Assembly (NCBI GenBank): GCA_003024175.1 | Contig: MDYQ01000174.1 | Coordinates: forward strand, 1 to 58,151 | Length of the DNA stretch: 58,151 nucleotides | DNA from: Planoprotostelium fungivorum | Taxonomy: Eukaryota; Evosea; Variosea; Cavosteliida; Cavosteliaceae | Direction: 5' to 3' | Shown here: positions 1 through 13,400 of the stretch, in pieces | How the letters are laid out: each line of letters begins with the position of its first letter | How positions within the stretch are numbered: position 1 is the first letter of the stretch | Notes under the pieces: model-generated | Told to the model about the DNA's origin: nothing | The model's database searches: none | The model's input: only the letters and a program-made list of their open reading frames with translations | Program-made: the position numbers and the translations under genes

Positions 1-133
1 AAACCCTAAACCCAAACCCTAAACCCTAAACCCTAAACCCTAAACCCTAAACCCTAAACCCCCCCCACCTAAACCCCCACCCCTAAACCCCTAAACCCTA
101 AACCCTAAACCCTAAACCCTAAACCCTAAACCC
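1..133. repeat. Telomere, CCCTAAA/TTTAGGG repeats
   Basis: Head-to-tail CCCTAAA units run from the first base to about 133. The C-rich strand reads 5' to 3' into the chromosome, as expected for a left end. Around 59-90 the array is irregular, with a run of nine C's and units carrying four or five C's (CCCCTAAA, CCCCCACC), and perfect units then resume to 133. The unit is the plant-type TTTAGGG repeat, also known from several protists. The array is short, probably because it was trimmed in the assembly. Confidence 0.97.
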
Positions 134-1160
134 ATATTCATCTTTTGTGAGTCCATCAGATGACCCCGACTGATTATCTGTCAGCTTCAAATAATATCTC
201 TGTCAATATCTACAATAACCAATTCACCACTTACAACGCCAAATCAGTCATTGCGTCCACTTCATCCAATATTACCATCTTCAACAATATCTTCACTGCA
301 ATTGTTGTGCACAAAGATCCAACGACAACGATTTCTCTGTGGTGGATTGGTCTACAATAATGTATTCATATCCGCCACCAACGTGATTGGTAATACCCAA
401 GAGAAGGTGCAAATTATCATGAAATGTCATGATGACGTCATCAGCTGGTGAAGTGGGGAAATGCATATATGTCTATTGGTATCTCTCCTATCATCATTTG
501 GGGGGTCAAGTCATGATTGACAATGAGATGTTCACTAGAGCAATGGGTAATATAGAGATGAAAAGATCTTCCATTAAAATCACCAGAACTGCTGTATTGG
601 TCAACAGTGGAATGGTATACATCAATGGATGTCGATTCAGCTGGGGGCAATACGATGTCCTGATCAATAGCGGAGATGTATACATCAATAATTGTACCAT
701 GAAACTCACACTTACGCAGTAAGTCTGTTTGTACGGTGCCAATTTTGTCACGTTCTATCAATCATCCTCGCTGATAACATCAGATCAATCTCTGTGGGTT
801 TGTTGGGATCTGTTCACATCTCCAATTTGAACATCACTTTGGCATATTCACCCATCAATTCATTGGGGTAAGTCAATGCCATCCTCTCATAGCTGAATGA
901 TATTCATCTAGAAAATGTACAATTTACAACAGCACCTTTGTAAACAACCTGTACAGAATCGTCATCTCTCTGTGTAGTCTATTGGAAGAAGGCAATATGT
1001 CCACGGATCACACAATTGGCACAATAACGGTATCTACTGCAGCCACCAGCTTAGTTTCTAGGTCGAGTACTTTCTCCAGAAATTCCAATCAAAACGGAGG
1101 GCCATCCTAGTCCTTCCACCGGTGCCAGACAACACCAATCTGGGAATCCAACTGACACGG
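134..1160 (+). pseudogene. Truncated beta-helix gene fragment next to telomere
   Basis: The plus strand reads as beta-helix rungs rich in Asn, Ile and Val, such as NNISVNIYNNQF, NITIFNNIF, GMVYINGC and GDVYINNC. They are spaced about 20-25 residues apart, as in the two minus-strand genes at 1377-5565 and 5977-10214. The frame shifts near 325 and again near 430. Readable coding fades after about 950. There is no start, signal peptide, Cys-rich module or membrane segment. It looks like the middle of a third family member in the opposite orientation, with its 5' part lost at the telomere. Some frame changes could be introns. The beta-helix character is seen in the sequence; the pseudogene status is inference. 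Confidence 0.6.
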
Positions 1161-1376
1161 TAAAATTAATGGTGTAAATATTCAGGTCAATTGGTAAACA
1201 GGTGATTGTAGATGTAAAGAATTAAATAATAAACGCGCATTCAAAGTGCATCAGTGATCTGCGTATCTGCTGTCTTTATCTTATTCAAGTGGAAGGTAGT
1301 GGGTGCTTGTAGTAGACCACTCTAGACTTGTTAGAGTCTTACACATAGGATCTTACACAACACAGATAGTACATCT

Positions 1377-4300
1377 TTATTTTTCTCTTTGCTTTGAGCA
1401 CTGTTTTAGCTTTCCTGCAAATTTCTCCACAACTAAAACTAGGCTAAGCAATATTGGTACAAGTATCAACACCTGCTTTTGTGTTACTTTTGTTATCTAC
1501 ATTTAATTCACCTGAATGATAATGTAATATCTCTCATCTGTGTCCTCCACTTGACCATTCAACAGTGTTAGACCACACAGACACAGCAGACAGATGGTCT
1601 CTAGCATGTGCCCTCTGCTGGTGACAAAAGGAGAAAATTGAAGGTGAATAGCAAGTGAGATCACAAGCAGGGAGCGCATCACTGTGGCTGACCTGACAGA
1701 ATTATATCTTCTGATGACTGTTGGAATCTTCACCATCTTTCATCAATGATGAACACATAAGCTACTGATATGACTAGACGCCGCACCATGTATACTGCTT
1801 CCCAGTATCTGTTTCTCTATCATATTCTCTTTCTACTATTACTCTTCCTCACTTTGTCTGTTCTCTGTAACATCCATCTATGACAGTCAGCACGTCTCTG
1901 CCCACTTTTGTCTGTGTGCCCTTCAGCTTGTACCTGCATCATTGTCATTCAACATCTTGGATTATTGACTGAAAAGAAATGGATGGTTAGTCAAGTGATG
2001 AACATACCTGAGAAAGAGAAGAGCCAGAGGTGATGGAATGAGAAACAAGCCTGACAGGACAATAAGTGGTATCCTCCATGGTTGGTCACAGCTGATGTTT
2101 CCTGCATTGTACAGCACCCAGCCAGATGACTCCAGCTGTCTCTCCTTCAATTTTCTTCTCTCACATCTCATATCTCACCTCAACACAGAAGAGAAGCTTG
2201 AGGCAGGTGGACACTAGGCCACCATAGATCAGCAAGAAGGCTGTGATCAAGCCAGCAGTGCATCTACTCATCAGTGTCCTCCTTTCTCCTGTGCTGTTCT
2301 CTCTTGACTCTTCTTCTATACCATTATTGTCTGCACTCTCCATCATGATGAGGGTGCTATAGCCTTGATTGTATATTGTGTACCTCTCTTGTACCTTCTG
2401 ATAGATGTACAGAAAGACACAGGCCAGAGATAACACAAAGAGTGTGGCCAGTGGGATGTACAGTGACAGCATCTGCATCTCTACATAGTCCACTTGTCCT
2501 ATGCACACTCCTCTGAACAAGCCTGTTGTGGCTGATGGATTGAGAAAGATTGAGGCTAAGATGCTGATCACTTGGTCTCTCTGTCCCTGACCAACTGCAT
2601 TCATTTAGATCTGTGACTCAAGTTGATGGTGGGATAGTGGAATGATGAGACACCATGAGGGATCAAGGTGAAGATCATGATCCAACAAGTCACTCACTGA
2701 GTAGAGGCACAGTCTGTATGAAGTACGATGTGCTCTTCCATATCGACCCATCTCCTATTGGCAGCAGCACCAGTATGATGAAGTAAAAGATTGGTATGAT
2801 GCAGAACAGTGCCATCCACTGTGACTTGCACTCTGACGTGGGAAGGCAAGAAGAAGTGAAGAAGCCAAGCGTGTAGTTGGCTGCACACGTACCACACAGC
2901 ACACCTTCTCTGTTGCCCAGACAAGAGTTGTGCCAGTCGTGTGACTCTTTCTTGCAATAGTCGCTGGGACAGAGTAGACATTGCAGCTCTTCTCTGTCGG
3001 TGACGCCACACCAGTACCTTCCCTTTGCCTGTACAGAACATCAGATCATTTGAGATCAATTTACCAGCGATCAAAATGAGCCTGTACAAACCTGAGGTGT
3101 GAGGCCAAATTGACACTCTGCCCCTGATGAACACGGCTTGCAGTCTGTCTTGGATGTTTTGTCCTCTCTCATCATGCCCCTACCTGCTCGCTTCAGTTTG
3201 TGATTCTTCCTCTCATCCTTCAACACCCACCAATAATGTACATTCCGTTGTCACACGGTCTGCAGCTCCACATGAGAGAATCTGTACTCTCTGACACATC
3301 CATGTATCTCTCCTCTCCGCACGTCATGCTGTTGTTTACAGCCTCGTGTGATCCATAGATGACAACAGTAGAATAGTCCGTGATCTTATGCTCAATTGCC
3401 TTCTGCGCTCGAACGATCATGCCTTTCATCTGTCTCCATTCAGTGTTGTCTCATTGAATCAACTCACATCAATGTGGCTCATCTTCATCGACGATGCGAT
3501 GGCCGAGCCGTGTGGTGATTCGTTGTCAAACAGCATGCAGTTGTGGATCGTGACGTTGTTGTGGGAGCCGTATAGTGATAATCCTCCTTCACTTCGATCG
3601 GAGTTTCGGGAGATGTTGCTGTTGCTGATGTGGATATTGCTGATGTCAGAGGAAATCGATATACCTCCCTTGCATTCGCTCACGCTAGATATCGTCATTC
3701 ATTTACTCATCAAGATGATGATCGAGATGATGTGATCGAGATGAGGATGATAAGATATTCGATGTTGACTCTATATCTTACGTTCGATCATCATTCACAA
3801 ACACACCTGACAGAATCGATGACAACAGAGGACCTCTCTGAATAAATATTGATGGCACCACCGGAATAATTTTGAAAGGTGCTATTGATCAGATGTACGT
3901 CGCACATGAACGATGTGACCCTCAGACCAGTGGCGTCTTGTGTGGGCTTGAATGCATTGTACCAGATGTTGTCCTTCAGTACAATTTGGGCCGGAAAGCG
4001 GTTGCTGGGGAACGACACCAACAGCTCTATGACGAAGAACTCGTTGTTGAACATGTGAAGGGTATTTGTGTTGTTCTGAAAGGAAGGGTAGGTGTACCAG
4101 AAGATGACAAAGCCCAGAAGATTCTTCGTGAAGATATCGTTGTAATCTTCATCACCTTCGATTGAACTCTGCACGTGAATGAGACAAAATTTCTCATCAT
4201 CGTTCCATTCATCATGATGATCGTAAATTCATCATGGTGATGAAACGTAACGAACGTCATGATCTGCGGCTCACCTTCGATAGAACGACATTTCCAATCG

Positions 4301-5565
4301 TATTGTGTCGAAAATCGACGGCAGAGTGGCTGAGATACGGACTATGGAGGAATATCTCGTGGATCAAGTTCTGTTGGAAGACGAAGAGCATGATGTGACC
4401 CCTTACCCTCCCCTCGCCATTATCCGCCACGACTTTCAGCGTCCACACTTCGTTGTCGTCGAAGGTGATGAGTGAAGAGTTCAACCGAGGGTGTTCCAGT
4501 GCATCGGTCCAGCTCATGTTGATGCTGGTGATCTTGTTCCTCGTCAAATTGATGTGAGGTACACCGGGTGAGCGATGGCAGACCCATCCAAAATCGAACA
4601 TCCGATTTTCCAAGAGGTTGAGTCGGATGGGGTTGAGGTCCACGAGCTCTTCGTCTCCTTCTAAGAGATCCCACTCGATGTAGACGGAGCTGGCGTCGGG
4701 TGATATAGGCTCTACGATGGACTCGAACAAGACGTCCGTATTGTTGATCAAGTCCACTATGGTGATGACGCGAGCGTGAGATGTGATGGAGAAGTAGAGA
4801 AAGGAATTGGGGTGAAGAGAATTGTCCGCGATGAGGATCGAGCGGTTTCCACTGGTCTCTCTCGATTCACTGAAGATGTAGATGCGAGAGGCGTTGATGA
4901 TGTTGCCGTCGAATCTGAGAGGACCGTCTGATGTGAGGAGGATGATGTGTGTCCGGTGGAGGTGGGAGTGAGAGATAATCAATTGGTCAATCTTCTCGAT
5001 TCCCTTTGGAATGGTGAGTCGATGGAATGAGGAGATGTAACTCACTGAGTCGTAGATGTGCGTGTCGATGAGTGAAGATGAGGTGATCTGAACGTCGAGA
5101 CAAGAGGCGGTCCAGTTGACGAAGCAATCTCGAATTGTGACATTCTCCCACTTGAGAAGGTGCTTTGAATCGTGTCTACAATCGGAGCGGACGACTCCAA
5201 TACACCGGACGACGGGTGGCTGGAATCGTCGATTAGAAATCAATTATCATCAGTAGTCGATGTGAGATCCGTTGAGAGGTATCGAGTGTTAATATATTAC
5301 TAACCTCTCCAGCACCTGTCCATTGCATTTGTGATGGAATTGTATCCCGTACCTCATACTCCCCGGATGATAGACACAGAGAAAGACTCTTAACATTATT
5401 TGTTATGGTCTTACAGGGACTGTTCAGTGAGCCACAAGAAGGTGAATCGATGCCGTTGTGTCCATCTACATAGATCTCACAGGATGAAGTGAGATGCAAG
5501 AGGAGCCATAGACAGAGGAGGCGACAGGTCGTTCCACGGTCTGTGGTCGCAGACCATTGGATCAT
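1377..5565 (-). CDS. Beta-helix, Cys-rich, multi-pass membrane protein (copy A)
   Basis: The start at 5565 gives a signal peptide (LLCLWLLLHLTSS) followed by CEIYVDGHNGIDSPSCGS, the N-terminal motif common in parallel beta-helix surface proteins (YVD..G.D...CGS...PC.TI). About 650 residues of beta-helix follow, then a GCC2/GCC3-like Cys-rich module (CRPCDNGMYIIG, CKPCSSGAEC) and a second Cys cluster (WCGV, CLLCPSDYC, VLCGTCAANYTLGF). About seven membrane segments end the protein, including MALFCIIPIFYFIILVLLP, LITAFLLIYGGLVST and a last one starting VLILVPILLSLVLVVEKF. The stop is at 1377. Introns are 40-80 nt; the first uses GTTAGT just after the WTGAGE codons. The function is not recognised; the layout suggests a cell-surface adhesion or sensing protein. 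Copy B is a close tandem paralogue and the membrane region is nearly identical. Confidence 0.8.
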
Positions 5566-5976
5566 CTGAGTAACGTGCTTGTCCCTCGAACAGGCTGGAG
5601 TCTACAACTCGCATCCAAGGACACCATTCATATTAAAGATTCCAAAGCGAAGAGTACATACGTCTCCCAACCTTGAACAACACAACACCCATGCCCTCTT
5701 GATCGTCAATTTGCACTCTATGGGGGTTGGAGCAAGAAGAGGAAAGATAGGCACAAGATATGATTAATCATCGGCCAAAAAAGTCTACGATGGGATCTGT
5801 TTCGGTTTAGGGGCACGTGACGTGGTATTCGGGGAAAGATTTAATCGCGATTCGCATCAGATAATTGAAATATTCATGAGATGAATCTTTCATCACGAAT
5901 AGTTGGAAGCGGTTGATGAAAATCAACTTGACTTCACAAAATGTATCATCACATGATTCAGATTACACGTTCTCGT
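5566..5976. other. Intergenic, upstream of copy A
   Basis: About 410 bp lies between the 3' end of copy B and the start of copy A. No convincing coding sequence or RNA gene is visible. It must hold the copy A promoter and the copy B 3' end; no recognisable core element stands out. Confidence 0.6.
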
Positions 5977-8900
5977 TTATCTCGATCTCTTCTGTACACA
6001 TCGCCTGATTTTTGCCGTAAACTTCTCCACCACCATAACTAGACTGACTAAAAGTGGAATGACAATCAGCACCTGTCATTGTCATTCTCTCTCTCCCTCT
6101 GTCCCTCTTGTGTGCGCTCTCACTTGTATGATGACATAGTATCTCTCGTCTGTGTCGTCCACTTGTCCGTTCAGCAGCGTCAGACCGCACAGACACAGCA
6201 GACAGATCGTTTCCAGTAGATGACCTCTGCCAGTGACGAAAGGAGAAAGCTGCAGGTGAAGAGCGAGTGATGCCATCAGCAGAGAGCGCATCACTGTGGC
6301 TGACCTGTTCGGATCAGAAGACAAAAGGAAAGGTGAGAATCCTAAACAATCACCATCTCTCGTCGATGATAAACACATAAGCCATCGCAATGACCAGTCG
6401 ACGGACCATATACACTGCTTCCCAGTATCTGTTTCTTCTGTCATTCTCTCTTCTCTTTCTTTCTTCTGTCTCTTCTCACTTAGTCTGTTCTCTGTAACAT
6501 CCATCTATGACAGTCAACACGTCTCTGCCCACTTTTGTCTGTGTGCCTTTCAGCTTGTACCTGTACCATTGTCATTCAACATCTCACATTATAGACTGAA
6601 GAGAATGTGATGTTTAGTATCAAGTGACAAACACACCTGAGAAAGAGAAGAGCGAGAGGTGATGGAATGAGAAACAAGCCTGAAAGAACAATAAGAGGTA
6701 TCCTCCATGGCTGATTGCAGCCGATGCTTCCTGCATTGTATAACACCCATCCAGACGATTTTGCCTGTTTAAATTTATCCTTCATTCACTGCATCATGAT
6801 CCAATTATCACCTGTACACAGAAGAGAAGCTTGAGGCAGGTGGACACCAAGCCACCATAGATCAGCAAGAAGGCTGTGATCAAGCCAGCAGTGCATCTGC
6901 TCATCACTGTCCTCTTCTCTCCCACACCAGTCATTCCCAATTCCGGTTCTGCATCACCATTGATGTATTCCAACATGACGAGGGCTTGGTAAGATCTCCT
7001 GGACGATGTCCATCTCTCTTGCACCCTCTGATAGATGAAGATAAAGATACAGGCCAGAGATAACACAAAGAGTGTGGCCAGTGGGATGTACAATGACAGC
7101 ATCTGCATCTCTACATAGTCCACTTGTCCTATGCACACTCCTCTGAACAAGCCTGTAGTGGCTGATGGATTGAAGAAGATTGAGGCTAAGATGCTGATCA
7201 CTTGGTCTCTCTGTCCCTGACTGACTGTGGACTGTTCAGATGTATCATACCGTTGATGCTGTAGATGATATATTGCACATCAATGAATGACGAATGTACT
7301 TTAACAAAAATGTGCGATCAGCAAGGCACTCACTGAGTAGAGGTACAGTCTGTATGAAGTACGATGTGCTCTTCCATATCGACCCATCTCCTATTGGCAG
7401 CAGCACCAGTATGATGAAGTAGAAGATTGGGATGATGCAGAATAGTGCCATCCACTGCGACTTGCACTCAGACGTGGGCAGGCAAGAAGACGTGAAGAAG
7501 CCAAGTGTATAGTTGGCTGCACACGTACCACACAGCACACCCTCTCTGTTGCCCAGACAAGAGTCGTGCCAGTTGTGTGACTCTTTCTTGCAGTAGTCAC
7601 TGGGACAGAGCAGACACTGCAGCTCTTCTCTGTCATTGACGCCACACCAGTACCTTCCTTTAGCCTGTAGGAAATTCAATCTTGTAATTTATATAGAGAA
7701 TACAGCGACACAGAAGAAATTAACAAACCTGAGGCGTGAGGCCAGACTGACACGATGCACCTGCTGGACACGGCTTGCACTCCGTCCCTGACTTGTCCTC
7801 TCTTTCCATCCTTCCTCCTCCTGCTCTCTTCAGCTTTCGTCTCTTCCTTCTCTGTCTTTCTCTTTCCATCTTCTCTCTTTTCACTCACCAATGATGTACT
7901 TTCCATTCTCACACGGTCTGCAGCTCCACATGAGAAAAGCTGCACTCTCTGACACATCCATGTATCTCTCCTCTCCGCACGTCAAGCTGTTGTTTCCCGT
8001 TTCGTGTGGTCCAGCGATGACGACAGCCGAATAGTCTGTGATATCGTACTCCAATTTTCTTCTCACTTGGATGTTGTTCTCCTTCATCTGTTTCTGGTGA
8101 ATTCTTCATCTCACCAGATCCACTCACATCGATGTGGGTCGATTTCATCGACGATGAGATGGCTGAGCCGTGTGGTGATTCGTTGTTGTGCAACGTGCAG
8201 TTGTAGATCGTGACATTACTGAGTGATCCGTACAGAGCCAAGCCTCCCTCACTCTGATCCAAATTGTAAGACATATTGCTGTTGGAGATGCTAATGTTAC
8301 AGTAATCGGACGAGATAGAGATCGATCTGTTGCACTTATCCACACTGTGAACCGTCAAATCATGATTCTGAGAAGAAAATCACATTTTGAACCATGTTCG
8401 ATATATTTATATGATTCATATAAGAAGCTCTGATGATTAAATATTTGAGGAAGTCATCAACGTAAGGTTCGAATAATCACATCAACAAAGATTGATGATC
8501 GATGCACACCTGATGTGATCCATGAAGAGTGAAGATCTCTTGATGGAAGCGATGATGGCCCCACTCGAATAATTGGAGAACGAACTGTTGTACAGGTAGA
8601 CCTCACACGACGTGGTGGTCAGCCTCAGAGCCGTCACGAGGATCTCGGGTCGGATCCACACGTTATCCTTCAGTATGACTCTTGATACAGAATTGGTGAA
8701 CGGAAATAAGAGTTGTAAGTCCATCGTGTTGATTCGGTTGCGAGTGATGTGAAGAGACTTTGAGTGGTACAGGAGGGTGGGATAAGTGTACCACAGGATA
8801 ATTCCACCGAAGAAATTGTCGATCAAGTGGTCGTCTTCTCCAGGTGCTCCAATGGCATTCTGTCCTCACATCAGCGATCGATTTCGTCTCATCCAATCGA

Positions 8901-10214
8901 TGAAAAAGATAACGAATTGAAGAGAAAACGAACGGTTTCACCTTGTATACAGACACAGTACTGATGGTGTTCGATTCGAAGTGAATCGTAAACTGACTGA
9001 TCCTCAGACTGGTCAGTGACATCAGATCGATGATGTTGTCGACGAATACGAATCGCATCGTCTGCTGCAGGCTCCACCCTCTGTCGTTATCCATCATCAC
9101 ATCGACCTTCCACAGCTCGTTGCCATCCAATCGAACCAGAGAGGAGCCGATGAGAGGGTGGTAAGGTGCGTTGTACCATTGCATGGAGAGTGATGTGATG
9201 ACGTTATTTGTGACGTTCAGATCTGGGTTACTGAGCGATGGATTGCAAAAGAGTGTGACGTTGGGCAATCGATTGTTATCAATGTTGATTCTCATCGGAT
9301 TCTCTGTGATGGGATGTTCCTCTCCATCACGGGCATCGTCTATGTCTTCGTCTTGTAGATCCGATGAACTCCACTCGATGTAGATGTGACCCATATTGGG
9401 GAAGGGATGGGGATGAGGTGCGTACAGAAACGAAGCGTGGACGTTATCCATGATGTCCAAATTTGTGACAACAGAAGCGCGTGAGGTCATCTTCAGCTCG
9501 ATGACGGAGAGTGAGATGAAATAATTGCCCGTGATGCGTATGGACCTCGTGCCGTTGATCCTGTCGGACGTGCTGAAGATGAGGACCTCTGAAGAGGTGA
9601 AGATGTTCTGACGGAAGACCAATAGCTCGTTGGAGGTGTAGCAGAGAATACGGGTTTGTGAAAAGTGAGAGTTGTCCAGAATGAGATCCTCCATCAGATC
9701 TAGTCCCTCGAAGAAGAGTCAGTAGAGAAGGGGGAGAGGGATGGTACCGTGGAGAGGGTCGTGTGGAGGAGGGAGGAGGAGGTGATGTTGATGTGGAGAC
9801 AAGATGGCAGGTGTTGGATGAAACAGTCTTGCATCTCGATGCCTTCCCAATGGAGTCTTCTCGATCCGTTCGCGTTCGTGCATTCCGCCTTAATTCTCTT
9901 CTGATCGCATTTGATAAGGGGTTTCTTGGAATCATTCAGAAGGCAGATCAGAGGGTCCACAATTGATACTTCACCTTTCCAGTTCCAGTCCATCGCATTC
10001 GTGATGGCATCGTTTCCATAACTTCGTACTCTCCCGAAGCTAGACACAGAGAAAGTTGCGTCGCGTTGTCTCGTATCGTCTGACATGGATCGGAGAGGGA
10101 GCCACAAGTCGGTGTGTCTGTCCCATTTTGTGAATCCACATAAAGCTCACAGGCGGAGATTGAGCAGAAGAGAAGCGACAAGCACAAGAAAGTGATCATC
10201 GACCTATAGTGCAT
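5977..10214 (-). CDS. Beta-helix, Cys-rich, multi-pass membrane protein (copy B)
   Basis: The start at 10214 gives a good signal peptide (ITFLCLSLLFCSISA) before CELYVDSQNGTDTPTCGS. Intron 1 is about 50 nt and sits at the same codon as in copy A (after WTGTGK). The beta-helix, Cys module (CRPCENGKYIIG; CKPCPAGASC), second Cys cluster and about seven membrane segments match copy A in order and spacing. One segment is flanked by YWEAVYMVRRLVIAMAYVF. The last exon reads VLIVIPLLVSLVMVVEKF and stops at 5977. Near 9720 the frame breaks relative to copy A: either a one-base indel or an extra 41 nt GT-AG intron that stays in frame. The beta-helix part has diverged more than the membrane part, as in surface receptors whose ectodomain evolves fast. 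The function is unknown. Confidence 0.78.
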
Positions 10215-10444
10215 TATCGGAGACCATGGGGTCATCTGATACGACCAGATGATGATGATGCTCTTCTACAACTGCAGACATCCAATCACGCGCCACATAT
10301 AGATAGTCAAGACCTGAGAATACCTCGACAATATTGTGAGGTTTGTAAGATGTCGCCACACATTTCACAGATATGGAAACACCATTGCCCCCAATTGATA
10401 TCATCTTCACATCTATGAACGATCTGAATGCACTGGCTGCACGT

Positions 10445-13400
10445 CTATTTCATTATTCTGGAAGAATCTTCTTTCTTCTCTTCGTCATCTTCAGGGCTGG
10501 GTCCGATGATGCTCTGATAGCGACTGTCCTCTCCGTCTTGCACCGCGTCATATTGACTGAATTGTCTATAGTCACTTCTCCTCTGCTCCTCTGCCGCACT
10601 CTGCATCTCGTTCATCACAGAGACATTCGATTCGGGTTTGAGATAGAGACAGATTTCTTGAAAGTCTGGTCTGGCCGCGGGATCTTCAAGCCAGCAGTCT
10701 GGACGTCCTTCAGTTTCTCACAGATCATATGAAGTGAGATGACAATTTGATAATCATTCGAGCGTGAGATTATGATCATGCTGATGTTTCGATCGATCAT
10801 CAAGATGAATCAGATGAGTCGATTCACTCTGCATGAGTCTGGTAAGGTGAGGAGGTGCGTCCGATGGTATCTCCAGACGTAAACCGGAACGAATGACATC
10901 TAGGGCGACCGAGAGAGGATCTCTACCGAGGTAAGGCTCTTCAACCGTCAAGATCTCCCAGATAACGACACCGAAGGAATAGACTGTCACCATTCAGCTC
11001 TTGTCAATCCATTTGTATGATCGGATCCGAAGTGTTGATGAATGAAGCTTACCATCTGATTTGATGGAATACTGACGGTGGGAGATGGCCTCAGGTGACA
11101 TCCACTTGAGAGGTCCTACGTTCGATTGCGTCTGTGATGCGACATCGGTATCCGATTGCTCTCGTGATAAGCCGAAATCGGCCACCTACACATGATCAAT
11201 TCTTCGCCTACGATCTACGCCTGTCTTTCACCTTCGCTTCCAAGTGTTTCGACAAGAGAATGTTTCTCACGGCGAGATCTCTATGTACCACCTATTCATG
11301 GATGAACGGACCGCTTTGGTCTCGAAATAGGACACCACCTTCTCTCTGTGGAGATGTAACATTCCTAATGCAATCTGCTTGATGAAGAGCTCTTTCTCGT
11401 CGATCGAGCATTCAGCTTTTCTCAAATACTCGTACAGACCTCCTCCATCACAGAATTCTGTGAATGTCGTGAGAAACATTACTCATTCAAATCGAAAGAA
11501 GATATACCTGTGACGAGAGATAGAGGCTGGGGAGGGAAAGTTATTCCAATGAAGGTGACGATGTTTGGATGTGCTTTCAGACCTTGTAATATGGCCACCT
11601 GCTCTCTACATCAGATCTCCTCAAATTTCGACGACGACAATAATGAAAGGTGCATGTGAGACGAAGACAGACCTCGGACAAAAAGTCCTCCAGTTGTTTT
11701 TGTGTCACGTACTCTGCTTTGATCTGCTTCACTGCCACCGCCATTTCTCTCTGCCCTCGTCAGTCACTCACATCAGCGTTGCTTTCGTCCTCAATTCATA
11801 TGACATCCCGAAGTACGATAAGAGTGAAGTTCTCACCCATTTGGCTTTGAAGACGACACCAAAGGCACCAGATCCGATCTATCCTTCCTTCAGATGACAT
11901 CTCTTCCCCTCGTCTCACCATCTTCATGTCATCGAATTCTTCCCAATCCAACAGAGACTTCTTCGTCGTGGCCGTGTTCAACTGCGATACGTCCACCATG
12001 GCGAACGTGTTCATCACGGTCGTCTTTCCTCTCCTTCTCATCAAGACAACGAAAGCGATGACGATGAGAACGATGAGCAGAATGAATCCACCTGACGCAC
12101 CGTGAGCTCTATCCAACCGATCACAAAGGATTCGAATTGCCTCACCGACAACGCCACCCGCAATGGCTCCTACGTTCACGTCTTTCGATGAGTTCAAGAT
12201 CGTAGCGGAGGTGGGTGAATTAGACTGCGTCTGAGTGGTGACTGGCTCCGAGACTTGGTTGATGGGATCGAGAAGATCGATGCCTTGTGCGGAATAGGCG
12301 GATGACGGGAGTGATTCCATGAGAGAGATTGTGTCAATTGATGACCCTTGATTCGTGCTGTCTCTCGATGGAGGTGATACGATGAGATGGATGATGACGC
12401 TTCCAGATCTATATGTCACATCAGCGTCTCATGGATGTGAAACGATGTGAATAAATCAGATGATTTACAACCGGCAATGGATGAAGGAAATCGCACCTGA
12501 TGCCTGTGATGATGAATCGATCTTGCGTAACGTTGGTCACGATCGATAGTGACCTCAAAAACTTGACGGAATCAAAGTCGGTCACATTTCCAACGATTCT
12601 CATGACGACTGTTCCATTGGTCGTGTAGTCATTCACGGTGCAGATGGCACCGCACTGGTTGAGTAGCTGCCACAAGATAGGACACTGAAGGTGGTTCTGA
12701 TCGATAGAGCAGATTGCTGAAGTGGGTAGGGTCACCTGCATTGCATAAGCAGAAGAGATGAATGTGTTATCACCTGCAGGCCTTGTGTGAATGAATTTCG
12801 CGACATGTCCAAGGTGAGAGAAGATGACGTCGGGCTGAAAGAAGGGATGGTTCCGTTGAATGCGTTACCGCTGATGTTGAAATAAACCATTTGGGAGAAT
12901 GACGAGAAACCGGGAAGTTGTCCGTCGAAGTGGTTCTCACTCTATTTGGTGTGAGTTTGATGACATTAGAATCGAATGATCGATGAGAACGATGTGTCAC
13001 TCACGATGTCGAGTTGAACGAGTGCCTTCTGAACGTACAATGTCGGAAAGCTTCCGTTGAACTCATTGTTGTTCATTCTGAGTATCTGGAGCGAAGCCAG
13101 ACGAGATAAGAAGTTCGCATTGCTCAAGCGATTGTGACTGATGTCCAACACCTTTCTCCCTTCAGGCCTCTCCTTCTCCTTCGCTTCCTCACCTTGGGAT
13201 CACTGTTGAAATCGTTCATCTCGCCCACGAAATGGTTGCTGCTGATGTTGATGTATTGAAGGTTCCTCAAATTGAAGAAGGCCTCTGTCAGCTGACCATA
13301 TATCAAATTGTTTGACAAATCAATATTGACAATTTGATTTCCTGCACATTACTCAGAGTGTATCGATGCATCCGTATTCACCTATCTGACGAGGAAAACT

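Noticed and set aside
1-133. Telomeric repeat as an internal satellite rather than a chromosome end
   Set aside because: It starts at base 1 in the correct strand orientation and is followed by truncated subtelomeric sequence, which fits a true end better.
7391-7645. Cys/Ser/Trp-rich frames repeated in both beta-helix genes (also 2755-3009)
   Set aside because: They are shadows in another frame of the conserved Cys-rich exon; they are conserved only because that exon is.
9763-9966. Gly/Val/Arg-rich plus-strand frame
   Set aside because: It is antisense to the beta-helix exon of copy B and has no independent support.
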